8,514 bases of DNA from Pseudomonadota bacterium (GCA_023392035.1 JAEVZY010000022.1:1-8514), one strand, 5' to 3'. Shown: positions 1 to 6,034, counted from the stretch's first letter. The notes: generated from the letters alone by a model not told the origin. Made by a program: numbers and translations.

Positions 1-309
1 TTTCATGACGCCGCGGAAGGGCTCGACCATGCGGATGTCGGAACCAATCGACTTCAGCGAATTGAGCAGGGCGGTCATGAAGGCGATCACCAGGAAGATG
101 TTGAACAATTCCTTGGCTGCCACGAAGCTGGCGTTGAACACGCCGCCCATGGCCGACACCGGACTTCCGGTGAGAGCCCATATCACTGCGAAGGTGCCCA
201 GGATGGAGGGCACCACGACGTTGGCGCGCAGGATCATGGTGAGAACGATCACGGCGACGCCGGCCAGATACATCCAATGGGCAAGGCCGATCTGTGCGGC
301 TTGTTGCAT
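1..309 (-). CDS. Polytopic inner-membrane protein, N-terminal 103 residues only (runs off the left edge)
   Basis: Translation begins MQQAAQIGLAHWMYLAGVAV and stays open to the window edge, so only the N-terminal part is visible. Three hydrophobic stretches stand out, at about residues 11-28, 31-48 and 68-86, separated by short loops, as in a multi-spanning transporter or permease. The ATG at 309 is supported by a strong purine-rich ribosome-binding site (TAGGGGG on the minus strand, plus positions 314-320) four bases upstream. I do not recognise the family with certainty. A transporter-like role is inferred only from hydrophobicity and from its divergent position next to a regulator and an enzyme gene. 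A TGTATACA palindrome at 387-394, shared with the other promoters of the locus, suggests control by the neighbouring GntR protein. Confidence 0.8.
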   Translation of the reverse strand, partial: MQQAAQIGLAHWMYLAGVAVIVLTMILRANVVVPSILGTFAVIWALTGSPVSAMGGVFNASFVAAKELFNIFLVIAFMTALLNSLKSIGSDIRMVEPFRGVMK

Positions 310-386
310 AAGTCCCCCTAGGGAAAGAGATGGAATGAAAATCCGCTGTCTTGCGCAGCGTTCGACCAGTTTGTAAAGCGGGCTAC

Positions 387-394
387 TGTATACA
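387..394. promoter_or_regulatory. Candidate GntR/FCD operator (TGTATACA) upstream of the left-edge membrane gene
   Basis: A perfect 8-base palindrome, TGTATACA, lies 78 bases upstream of the membrane-protein start. FCD-type GntR regulators often bind short palindromes of the TNGTNNNACNA kind, which this resembles. On the minus strand TATACA (387-392) could also be a -10 element. Possible -35 hexamers are TTGATG (408-413, 15-base spacer) or CTGTTG (411-416, 18-base spacer), both imperfect. If so, the operator overlaps the promoter core, as expected for a repressor. Confidence 0.5.
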
Positions 395-412
395 TTTCCG
401 TACTTTGCATCA

Positions 413-435
413 ACAGCTTTTGGTCATCAAGCTGT
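413..435. repeat. Short inverted repeat (7-base arms, 9-base spacer) in the divergent control region
   Basis: ACAGCTT at 413-419 is matched by AAGCTGT at 429-435. The spacer contains GGTCAT (422-427), the reverse complement of ATGACC at 465-470 inside the neighbouring dyad. It could be a protein-binding dyad, or an RNA hairpin if transcription towards the left-edge gene starts further upstream. No U-tract follows, so it is not a terminator. Confidence 0.5.
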
Positions 436-439
436 AGTT

Positions 440-479
440 TTCAAGGCCTGCACCAGACTGGAGCATGACCGGCCTTGAA
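440..479. repeat. Extended two-tier inverted repeat in the divergent control region
   Basis: The outer arms TTCAAGGCC (440-448) and GGCCTTGAA (471-479) are perfect 9-base complements. Directly inside is a second dyad centred on position 457: TGC/GCA (449-451 and 463-465) and CCAG/CTGG (453-456 and 458-461) around one A-A mismatch. A five-base bulge, TGACC (466-470), interrupts one side. About 16 pairs over 40 bases is far more symmetry than ordinary spacer DNA. No poly-T run follows on either strand, so it is unlikely to be a terminator. A regulator-binding dyad or a structured leader are the main alternatives. Confidence 0.6.
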
Positions 480-560
480 CCGTGCTTGTGCGCCAATTTA
501 TAGAGAGAAAAAAGAGCAGGGTGGGAGGCGGGACGGGCGCCGCACGGGGAGTGCAAACTC

Positions 561-580
561 TGTGCCTGCAGCAAGGCACA
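561..580. repeat. Inverted repeat with 7-base arms upstream of the gntR promoter
   Basis: TGTGCCT (561-567) and AGGCACA (574-580) are perfect complements around a 6-base centre, GCAGCA. The dyad lies 22 bases upstream of the GTATAC operator at 603-608. It is placed like an additional regulator site for the gntR/cyclodeaminase unit. A weaker dyad (GCAC 542-545 with GTGC 551-554) lies just before it. The binding factor is unknown. Confidence 0.45.
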
Positions 581-602
581 ACTTCCGTAGCGTCCCAACA
601 AG

Positions 603-611
603 GTATACAAT
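603..611 (+). promoter_or_regulatory. Candidate operator/-10 region of gntR (GTATACAAT)
   Basis: The palindrome GTATAC (603-608) overlaps a plausible sigma70 -10 element, TACAAT (606-611), 30 bases before the gntR start. The matching -35 position (583-588, TTCCGT) is weak, so the promoter may be poor or activated. The same core occurs before the left-edge gene and twice before the ABC operon. The placement fits autorepression by the GntR protein. Confidence 0.5.
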
Positions 612-641
612 CGCCTCCACTTCCTGCTCGCTTGGTGCACC

Positions 642-1337
642 ATGTCTGCCACACCCCCGGAGAAAACCGTCGCGGCTGTCAAAGTCGGACAGCAGCACCT
701 TCCACTGTTTGCCTTGATTCGCGATACCTTGCGTCAACGCATTTTGTCAGGCGAATTGGCAAATGGCGAGCGTTTGGTGGAAACCAGATTGTCCGAAGAG
801 ATGGGCGCCTCGCGCATTCCGGTGCGGGAAGCCTTGCGCGCCCTGGCCGCGGAAGGCCTGGTCACCATCGAGCCCCGGCGTGGCGCCTGCGTGGCTTTCT
901 ATTCCGACGAAGTGGCGCGCGACCTGGTTGAAGTGCGCGCCACCCTGGAAGGCCTGAATGCCAAGCTGGCCGCCGCCCGCGTCACCGAAAAGTCGCTGGC
1001 TGAACTGAAGAAGGTGATGGAACAAGGGATGGAAGCCGCCAAGGGCGACAACGCCGCGCTGCTGGCCGAACTCAATACCCGGTTTCATGAATTGCTGGCC
1101 ACGGCGGCCGGCAACGAGGTGCTGACCGACATGATGCGTTCCCTGCGCACCCGCACCGCCATGTTGTTCTCCACCTCCCACACTTCGCGTCCACGCCAGA
1201 ACTGGGAGGAGCATGCCCAGATCCTGCAGGCCGTCATTTCCGGCAACGGCGAACTGGCGTCCCTGCTGGCGGCGCAGCACGTGTACAACGTGGCGCGCGA
1301 CTCGATCCGCCAGGGCGCGCCTGCGCCGCAAGAATGA
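642..1337 (+). CDS. GntR-family transcriptional regulator, FCD (FadR-like) subfamily
   Basis: A 231-residue protein, typical of the FCD group. The N-terminal winged helix-turn-helix spans about residues 22-84, with the GntR hallmarks LSEEMGASRIPVREALRALA and EGLVTIEPRRGACV. The C-terminal all-helical FCD ligand domain spans about residues 90-222. The expected metal/ligand-binding residues are present: N145 and H149 in LNTRFHELL (Asn or Asp is usual at the first position), H191 and H213. The domain should therefore bind a small carboxylate-type effector, often through a metal ion. The ATG at 642 has no clear Shine-Dalgarno sequence, but no alternative start lies close upstream. It is followed after 22 bases by the cyclodeaminase-family gene in the same direction, so the two are probably co-transcribed. 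A GTATAC site 34 bases upstream of the start suggests autoregulation. Effector and targets are inferred, not shown. Confidence 0.93.
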   Translation: MSATPPEKTVAAVKVGQQHLPLFALIRDTLRQRILSGELANGERLVETRLSEEMGASRIPVREALRALAAEGLVTIEPRRGACVAFYSDEVARDLVEVRATLEGLNAKLAAARVTEKSLAELKKVMEQGMEAAKGDNAALLAELNTRFHELLATAAGNEVLTDMMRSLRTRTAMLFSTSHTSRPRQNWEEHAQILQAVISGNGELASLLAAQHVYNVARDSIRQGAPAPQE

Positions 1338-1359
1338 TTTTCCCCAACTATCCGACACC

Positions 1360-2274
1360 ATGCTGCACCTGACAGATGAAATGATCGAAGGCCTGGTCAC
1401 GCCGGCCGATGCCGAGCGCGCCATGGAGGCCGCCTACACCAGCTTCGCCAATGGCCAGGCCGCCATGCAGGAGCGCATCCGCACCGAAGCCGGCGGCGTC
1501 AAGCTGTCCACGCTGGGTGCGGTGATTCCCGCATTGGGCGTCACCGGCGCCAAGGTCTACACCACCATCAATGGCCAGTTCCGCTTTGTGATTCTGGTGT
1601 TTTCGACCGAAGACGGCCGGCCACTGGCCTCGCTGGATGCCGGTGTCATCACCCGCTTGCGTACCGCGGCCTGTTCCGTGATTGCGGCACGGCGCATGGC
1701 CAAGCCGGAGTCGCGCCGCATGGCGCTGTTTGGCGCCGGCGTGCAGGGTGTGGCGCATGCCGAGCAGTTCGCCAAGGTATTCCCGCTTGAGCGCATCGCC
1801 GTATGCGATCCGTATGCCGCGCCCGATCTGGCCGAGAAGCTCTCCGCGCGTTGCGGCGTGAAGGTGGAGATGACGACGCCCGAGGACGCCGTGCGCGATG
1901 CCGACATCATCGTCACCGCTTCGCGCTCGACCGAGCCGCTGTTTGCCGGCGAGTGGATCAAGCCGGGCTGCTTCATCGCCGCCATCGGCTCCAGCCTGCC
2001 GCATACGCGCGAGCTGGATGACACCGCACTGCGCCGCTGTTCCGCTTTCGTCGTTGAGTGGAAGCAGCAGTCCATGCGCGAAGCGGGCGATATCGTGCGC
2101 GCCGGAGAAGGTGCGCTGGCGCCGGAGAAGATCATCGAGTTCGGCGACGTGGTGGCCGGCAAGCTCTCGCCCCGCAAGAACGCGGACGATATCCTGGTCT
2201 ACAAGGCAGTCGGCGTGGGCCTGCAGGATGTGGCACTGGCGGCGGTGGCGGTGGAGCGCGCAGGCAAGGCCTGA
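1360..2274 (+). CDS. Ornithine cyclodeaminase / mu-crystallin family NAD(P)-dependent enzyme
   Basis: A 304-residue protein close to the usual family length (310-330). It has a substrate/dimer region, a Rossmann fold with the dinucleotide motif GAGVQG at 125-130 and an acidic residue (D150) at the end of the second strand. The conserved substrate-side lysine (K65 in TGAKVYTT) and arginine (R101 in RLRTAACS) are present. The active-site Asp of true ornithine cyclodeaminase, in the GGDCPGKTEL context, is here in IGSSLPHTREL, with Ser212 at the equivalent place. This speaks against simple ornithine-to-proline conversion and for another family activity such as an imine/ketimine reductase, amino-acid dehydrogenase or opine-type reaction. 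The start at 1360 matches the family N-terminus; no clear ribosome-binding site is visible, so coupling to the preceding gntR (22 bases) is likely. The exact substrate is unknown. Confidence 0.9.
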   Translation: MLHLTDEMIEGLVTPADAERAMEAAYTSFANGQAAMQERIRTEAGGVKLSTLGAVIPALGVTGAKVYTTINGQFRFVILVFSTEDGRPLASLDAGVITRLRTAACSVIAARRMAKPESRRMALFGAGVQGVAHAEQFAKVFPLERIAVCDPYAAPDLAEKLSARCGVKVEMTTPEDAVRDADIIVTASRSTEPLFAGEWIKPGCFIAAIGSSLPHTRELDDTALRRCSAFVVEWKQQSMREAGDIVRAGEGALAPEKIIEFGDVVAGKLSPRKNADDILVYKAVGVGLQDVALAAVAVERAGKA

Positions 2275-2292
2275 GGCAAGCCGCACCAATGA

Positions 2293-2320
2293 AAAACAGG
2301 CGGCCGTGGCCGCCTGTTTT
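2293..2320. terminator. Strong bidirectional rho-independent terminator
   Basis: AAAACAGGCGGCC (2293-2305) and GGCCGCCTGTTTT (2308-2320) form a perfect, very GC-rich stem with a tiny loop. T-runs follow on the plus strand (TTTTCGTTTT) and on the minus strand (GTTTTTC). It lies between the convergent cyclodeaminase gene (ends 2274) and hydrolase gene (ends 2341), so it can stop transcription from both sides. Confidence 0.92.
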
Positions 2321-2340
2321 CGTTTTCAGCGCCGGCCCGG

Positions 2341-3030
2341 TCAGGCCGCTGCCGCGCGTGGCTGCAAGGCTTTTTCGACTTGTGCCACATCCATCACGTC
2401 GCCGAAGTAAAGCAGCCAGCTGTGCAGGGAGAAGTTGTGCTCCTGCTCGGTGTAGGCGGCCAGGGCGTCTTCCACCATCACGGTGCGAAAGTCCATCAGC
2501 ATGGCATCGCGTGCCGTCGATTCACAGCAGACGTTGGTGGTGGTGCCTGCGATCAGCACGTTCTCGATGCCGCGCTGGCGCAATTGTGCGGCCAGGTCGG
2601 AAGAGCCTTCGGACAGGGCGCTGTAGCAGCGCTTGATCACGCGCGGGTCTTCCGGCCGTGCATCGAGCTCAGGGTGCAGCTCGAAGCCCGAAGTGCCGCT
2701 GGCCAGTTCGCGCAGACGGCGCCGGCTGCGTTCCGGCCGCAACATCAGGGAATGATGATGCGACCAGAACTGGTCGGCGCCGTCGGCGCTGGTCTGGATC
2801 CAGATTACGGTGCCGCCGGCGGCGCGCACACTGGCGGCCAGGCGGTTGACCGCCGGCACGATGGCGCGCGACGGCGGGCATTCGCCCTGGTAGCCCGGCA
2901 TCATGTAGTAGTTCTGCAGGTCCACCACCACCAATGCGGTGCGCGCGGCATCCAGCGTCTCGGTCGCCTGCAGCCGTCCCTGGCGGGCCATCACCCGGTC
3001 CACCACCCACTGCGGAAATTCCATTGCCAT
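2341..3030 (-). CDS. Isochorismatase-like cysteine hydrolase (probable amidase/ureidohydrolase)
   Basis: A 229-residue cytoplasmic enzyme with the three family catalytic positions: D37 in ALVVVDLQN, K133 in RVIKRCYSAL and the nucleophile C168 in GTTTNVCCEST. In this superfamily the Asp-Lys-Cys triad hydrolyses C-N bonds (nicotinamidase, N-carbamoylsarcosine amidase, RutB ureidoacrylate amidohydrolase), or the vinyl ether in isochorismatase itself. The NVC-x-EST form and length recall RutB and carbamoylsarcosine-type amidases, so an amide- or carbamoyl-cleaving role is favoured. The start at 3030 is supported by GAGGA seven bases upstream. It is the last gene of the ABC-transporter operon, 13 bases after the permease stop, which suggests that it acts on the imported compound. 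The substrate cannot be read from the sequence, and an alternative ATG lies two codons downstream. Confidence 0.9.
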   Translation of the reverse strand: MAMEFPQWVVDRVMARQGRLQATETLDAARTALVVVDLQNYYMMPGYQGECPPSRAIVPAVNRLAASVRAAGGTVIWIQTSADGADQFWSHHHSLMLRPERSRRRLRELASGTSGFELHPELDARPEDPRVIKRCYSALSEGSSDLAAQLRQRGIENVLIAGTTTNVCCESTARDAMLMDFRTVMVEDALAAYTEQEHNFSLHSWLLYFGDVMDVAQVEKALQPRAAAA

Positions 3031-3043
3031 GTTGCGGTCCTCG

Positions 3044-3877
3044 TTATTGATAGCGCTTGTTGACGACCGCTTCCAGACGCCAGATCGCGAGATACATGAC
3101 GGAAGAGAGCAGGGCCAGCACGGTAATTGCAGTCATCACGATGTTCATCTTGAACACCTGGCTGCCGTTGATGATCAGGAAGCCCAGGCCGGAGTTGGAC
3201 GACTGGAATTCGCCCACCACCACGCCCACCAGGGCCAGGCCGACGTTCATCTTCAGCGCGGCGATCAGGGTTGGCACCGAACCCGGCAGCACCACCTTGG
3301 TCAGCACCTGCCAGCGCGATGCGCCGAAGGTGACCGCCAGCTTGATCTTGTTGGCGTCGATCGCCTTGAAGCCGGCAAACATGATCATCACCGTGACGAA
3401 GACGGCGATCGCCACCGCAATGCCGTAGATCGAGTAGTCCGAACCCAGCCAGATGTAGAAGATCGGCACGAAGGCGATCTTGGGCATGGCATTGGCCACC
3501 ACCAGGAAGGGATCGACCACCTTGTAGACGAACTCCGACCACCACAGCGCGGCGGCGGCGATGATGCCCAGCACCATCGACAGGGCAAAGCCCACCATGG
3601 TGGCGTAGAAAGTCGCCCAGGTGTGATGCAGCAGCTTGCCGTGGGCCAGCAGGTCAAGGAAGGTCGGCCACAGCGCGCTGGGGTAGCTGGTCAACATGGG
3701 GTTGATCCACTGCATGCGCGGCAGCAGCTCCCACAGGCCGAAAAACACCACCAGGATCGCCAGCTGGCTGAGCACCACCAGCACACGCTTGTTGCGCTCC
3801 GAGCTCAGGTAGCGCCGGTATTGCTCGCTCGGTGCGCTCGCCGGACGCAGGGGAATGGAAGAGGGGATTGCGCTCAT
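3044..3877 (-). CDS. ABC transporter permease, NitT/TauT (SsuC-like) family
   Basis: A 277-residue inner-membrane protein of the single-permease (BPD_transp_1) type. A hydrophilic N-terminus of about 30 residues precedes hydrophobic segments at about 33-51, 92-112, 120-142, 150-170, 204-223 and 247-266. The cytoplasmic coupling loop is recognisable at about 179-203 (LAVTFGASRWQ...VVLPGSVP), with the G-x9-LP pattern of the EAA motif. It would form a homodimeric channel with the ATPase encoded just upstream. The ATG at 3877 is preferred because AAGGA lies six bases before it; a GTG at 3880 directly abuts the ATPase stop and is too close to that site. Translation is probably coupled to the ATPase gene. 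The transported compound is unknown; relatives carry sulfonates, nitrate, taurine or pyrimidine precursors. Confidence 0.93.
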   Translation of the reverse strand: MSAIPSSIPLRPASAPSEQYRRYLSSERNKRVLVVLSQLAILVVFFGLWELLPRMQWINPMLTSYPSALWPTFLDLLAHGKLLHHTWATFYATMVGFALSMVLGIIAAAALWWSEFVYKVVDPFLVVANAMPKIAFVPIFYIWLGSDYSIYGIAVAIAVFVTVMIMFAGFKAIDANKIKLAVTFGASRWQVLTKVVLPGSVPTLIAALKMNVGLALVGVVVGEFQSSNSGLGFLIINGSQVFKMNIVMTAITVLALLSSVMYLAIWRLEAVVNKRYQ

Positions 3878-3880
3878 CAC

Positions 3881-4708
3881 TTATCCTTCGACATGGACGT
3901 CGAGTTCCTTCCACAGCAGGTTGAAGTACTCGTTGAACTCAGGCAGACCGCGGGCGACGAAAGGCGTGGGCCGTTTGCCATCCGGGGTTTCGAAATGCAT
4001 GCGGTATTCCGAGCGGATGCGCCCGGGCCGGCGTGACAGCACGATCACGCGGTCGGTCATGGCGATCGCTTCACCAATGTCATGGGTGACCAGGATCACG
4101 GTCTTGCCTTCCTCGCGCAGCACGTCCACCACTTCATCGGCAATGGCCAGCCGGGTTTGCGAATCGAGCGCCGAGAACGGTTCGTCCAGCAGCACCACAT
4201 CCGGATTGGTGACCAGGGTGCGCACCAGCGCCACCCGCTGGCGCATACCGCCCGAGAGTTGGCGCGGATAGTGCTGCAGGAAGTCGCCCAGGGCGCATTT
4301 CTGCAGCAGTTGCACGGCGCGGGCGCGCGCGTGGTCCAGGTCCAGGCCCTGGATTTCGGCGCCCAGCACGCAGTTGTCGAGAATGGTGCGCCACTCGTAG
4401 AGATAATCCTGCTGCAGCATGTAGCCGATGCGCGGCGAGGGTCCAGTGACGGGCTTGCCGTCGACCAGTACCTTGCCATCGGTGGCCGGCATCAGGCCGG
4501 CCATCAGCGACAGCAGGGTGCTCTTGCCGCAGCCGGACTGGCCGATGATGCTGACGAAATCGCCCGGGGCCAGGTCCAGTGAAATATTGGACAGGGCTTC
4601 GGTCTCGGCCTCGCGCGTGAAGTAGCGCAGGCCGACGCCTTGCAGCGAGATCTTTGCCTGCTGCGGGGCGGTGCTGTTCACCGCCGCCAGACGGGGAGCG
4701 GAAGTCAT
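3881..4708 (-). CDS. ABC transporter ATP-binding protein, NitT/TauT (SsuB/TauB-like) family
   Basis: A 275-residue cytoplasmic ATPase with every nucleotide-binding motif intact: Walker A GQSGCGKST (56-64), Q-loop around Q99-Q100, ABC signature LSGGMRQR (151-158), Walker B VVLLDEP (171-177, catalytic E176), D-loop SALD (179-182) and the switch histidine H209. The C-terminal extension (about 230-275, with RSEYRMHFE and the ELPEFNEYF-like segment) is typical of the nitrate/sulfonate/taurine group. Its ATG directly follows the TAA of the binding-protein gene (TAAATG), and the permease gene begins three bases after its own stop. The three products are therefore almost certainly made together as one importer. 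It should power uptake; specificity lies in the binding protein. Confidence 0.95.
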   Translation of the reverse strand: MTSAPRLAAVNSTAPQQAKISLQGVGLRYFTREAETEALSNISLDLAPGDFVSIIGQSGCGKSTLLSLMAGLMPATDGKVLVDGKPVTGPSPRIGYMLQQDYLYEWRTILDNCVLGAEIQGLDLDHARARAVQLLQKCALGDFLQHYPRQLSGGMRQRVALVRTLVTNPDVVLLDEPFSALDSQTRLAIADEVVDVLREEGKTVILVTHDIGEAIAMTDRVIVLSRRPGRIRSEYRMHFETPDGKRPTPFVARGLPEFNEYFNLLWKELDVHVEG

Positions 4709-5719
4709 TTACTTCACTGCCTTGGCAAAGTTGGTGACCACCACGTCCTGGTATTTCACGCGCTTGCCGGCTTCCAGCACGCCGCTGGCAATCAGCATGT
4801 CCTGCAGCTTGTTGATGGCGTTTTCTTCCACCAAGGGCGTGCTCTTCCACAGGTTGTTCTTCTTGTAGCGGTCGATGGCGGACGCAATCTGGTCTTGCGG
4901 AATCGCAGGGAAGAACTCGGCCACTTGCTTGGCAAGCTCAGTCGGACTGGTGGCCTGCACATGCTTTTGCGCACGGGCGATGGCGTTGGTCCAGGCTTGC
5001 ACTGCCTGCGGATTCTGCTTGATGAAAGCATCCGTGGTGGTGAATACGGTGTAGTCCACCGGACCGACTTCGGTGCCGACCATGGTCAGGGGATAGCCCT
5101 TGCCTGCACGTTCGATAGTGCCCGCTTCCGGTTCCAGGAAGATCGCGTAGTCGGCGCGGCCCGCCATCCAGGCGCCGGCCCGTGCTGCCGGTCCGAGATT
5201 GTTCAGGAGCGTCACGTCCTTCTTGGGATCCAGGCCATGCTTGCGCAGTGCCGTTTCAAGATAGACGTCGGGGTTGGAGCCGGGACGGAAGGACATGATG
5301 GTCTTGCCCTTCAACTTGTTCCAGTCCAGCGCTTCCTTGTTGCGCGACATGAGGATGAAGCCGTCGGTCGCGGTCAGGCCGGTGAAGATGCGCGGTTTCA
5401 CCGGCGATTCACTGTTTTGCACATACACCGTGGCTTCCGGTCCGATCAGCACCACATCGGCGCTACCCGAAAGCAGGGCGGCCATGCCCTTGTCGGTGCC
5501 TTGGGCCGTCTTCAGCGTGACGTCCAACCCGGCGTCCTTGAAGAAGCCCTGGCTCATGGCGATGTAGGACGGCAGGAAAAGCACCGAACGCACCACTTCT
5601 TCATAACGAACTTTGGTGCCCGGCTTGGCTTGGGCCAGAACGCTGCCGGTGGAAGTCAGCGCCAGCGCTGCCAGCGCCGATTGCAGGACGAGGCGGCGGA
5701 ATGTGAATCGGGTGGACAT
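4709..5719 (-). CDS. Periplasmic substrate-binding protein of NitT/TauT-type ABC importer (NMT1/THI5-like fold)
   Basis: A 336-residue precursor and the first gene of the operon. The N-terminus has a basic region (RFTFRR), a hydrophobic core (about 10-25) and cleavage options after VLA (residue 29) or AQA (residue 31), so export to the periplasm is expected. The FRRLVLQ segment loosely resembles a twin-arginine signal but lacks the full motif, so Sec export is equally likely. The mature part has the features of the family: PSYIAMSQGFFKDAGLDV, then GMAALLSGSADVVLIG and later GKTIMSFRPGSNPDVYLETAL. The family binds small ligands such as alkanesulfonates, taurine, nitrate or pyrimidine precursors between two lobes; the ligand here cannot be assigned. 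The start at 5719 is backed by AAAGGA five bases upstream (plus 5725-5730). Two GTATAC sites lie upstream (5798 and 5963). Confidence 0.93.
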   Translation of the reverse strand: MSTRFTFRRLVLQSALAALALTSTGSVLAQAKPGTKVRYEEVVRSVLFLPSYIAMSQGFFKDAGLDVTLKTAQGTDKGMAALLSGSADVVLIGPEATVYVQNSESPVKPRIFTGLTATDGFILMSRNKEALDWNKLKGKTIMSFRPGSNPDVYLETALRKHGLDPKKDVTLLNNLGPAARAGAWMAGRADYAIFLEPEAGTIERAGKGYPLTMVGTEVGPVDYTVFTTTDAFIKQNPQAVQAWTNAIARAQKHVQATSPTELAKQVAEFFPAIPQDQIASAIDRYKKNNLWKSTPLVEENAINKLQDMLIASGVLEAGKRVKYQDVVVTNFAKAVK

Positions 5720-5793
5720 GAAAATCCTTTCAGATGGATGGGTCTCTCTTTATGTACGGCTTCTTGCTCCAATCAACGCTAAAGCGCTGACAG

Positions 5794-5814
5794 GTATGTA
5801 TACTCCATACAATT
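5794..5814. promoter_or_regulatory. Candidate GntR/FCD operator, proximal site of the ABC operon
   Basis: GTATAC (5798-5803) sits beside a wider dyad, GTATG (5794-5798) with CATAC (5806-5810). On the minus strand the stretch reads TTGTATGGAGTATACATAC (plus 5794-5812). It resembles the distal site near 5962-5979, where TTGTATG also precedes a GTATAC core. The repeated arrangement suggests two copies of one operator. Confidence 0.5.
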
Positions 5815-5827
5815 ACAAGAAAGTCAA
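5797..5827 (-). promoter_or_regulatory. Candidate promoter of the ABC transporter/hydrolase operon
   Basis: Reading the minus strand, TTGACT (plus 5822-5827) is a near-consensus -35 element. GTATAC/TATACA (5797-5803) lies 18-19 bases further on as a weak -10. The long spacer and weak -10 suggest a regulated promoter. The GTATAC operator coincides with the -10 region, which fits repression. The leader to the start at 5719 would be about 70 bases. Confidence 0.4.
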
Positions 5828-5925
5828 ACAATTCCCCGGCATGGTGCAGGGGCTTTGCCAGGCTGCCAATGAGACCCGTTCTTCATAGGGAATTTTTGGC
5901 TTCGGACGGCTCGATTCCAAGCCGG

Positions 5926-5937
5926 AGCAAGCTTGCT
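5926..5937. repeat. Perfect 12-base palindrome (AGCAAGCTTGCT)
   Basis: AGCAAGCTTGCT is identical on both strands and lies between the two GTATAC sites in the control region of the ABC operon. A potential stem with one G-T pair (GCTTCGG 5899-5905 with CCGGAGC 5922-5928) overlaps its left side. It could be a site for the adjacent IclR regulator, but nothing in the sequence proves this; chance is possible. Confidence 0.4.
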
Positions 5938-5961
5938 GAACTGTCCAGATTCCGGGCAAAG

Positions 5962-5979
5962 TGTATACAAGACATACAA
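5962..5979. promoter_or_regulatory. Candidate GntR/FCD operator, distal site of the ABC operon
   Basis: TGTATACA (5962-5969) is identical to the palindrome at 387-394. On the minus strand the site reads TTGTATGTCTTGTATACA, so a TTGTATG half-site precedes the palindrome as at the proximal site 165 bases away. Two separated operators would allow repression by DNA looping. It lies 67 bases past the IclR stop codon. Confidence 0.5.
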
Positions 5980-6015
5980 AAAGCATGCCTGCCGGAAGCC
6001 GACCGGTATGGGCCG

Positions 6016-6034
6016 AAAAGGGGAGAAAACCCCC
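6016..6034 (-). terminator. Probable weak terminator after the IclR gene
   Basis: On the minus strand, directly after the IclR stop, GGGGG (6030-6034) and CCCC (6020-6023) can form a short GC stem around a T-rich loop, followed by TTTT. The stem is only four pairs, so termination may be leaky and some read-through into the ABC operon is possible. Confidence 0.45.

Noticed and set aside
488..500. Possible sigma54 promoter towards the left-edge gene (TTGGCGCAC on the minus strand)
   Set aside because: The GG and GC elements do not have the required ten-base spacing.
747..1424. Minus-strand open frame opposite gntR
   Set aside because: The plus strand has a textbook GntR/FCD protein; the opposing frame has a Gly/Gln/His-rich shadow composition.
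1348..2289. Long open frame on the minus strand opposite the cyclodeaminase gene (313 codons)
   Set aside because: Its composition is rich in His, Gly, Arg and Gln with no recognisable domain, as expected of an antisense shadow in GC-rich DNA; the plus strand encodes a clear family protein.
2939..4036. Long plus-strand open frame (365 codons) opposite the ABC permease and ATPase
   Set aside because: It has a low-complexity His/Gln/Arg/Asp-rich composition, no domain and no ribosome-binding site, and the opposite strand carries three well-supported genes.
4640..5782. Long plus-strand open frame (380 codons) opposite the binding-protein gene
   Set aside because: It is an antisense shadow with no motif; the minus-strand binding protein has a signal peptide, family motifs and a good ribosome-binding site.
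5740..5877. GGGTCTC (5740-5746) and GAGACCC (5871-5877) inverted repeat
   Set aside because: The seven-base arms are 124 bases apart with no supporting structure; this is probably coincidence.
5907..5924. tRNA T-arm-like hairpin (CGGCT, CGATTCCA, AGCCG)
   Set aside because: The loop has eight bases instead of seven, the invariant TTC order is wrong and no other tRNA arm can be found around it.
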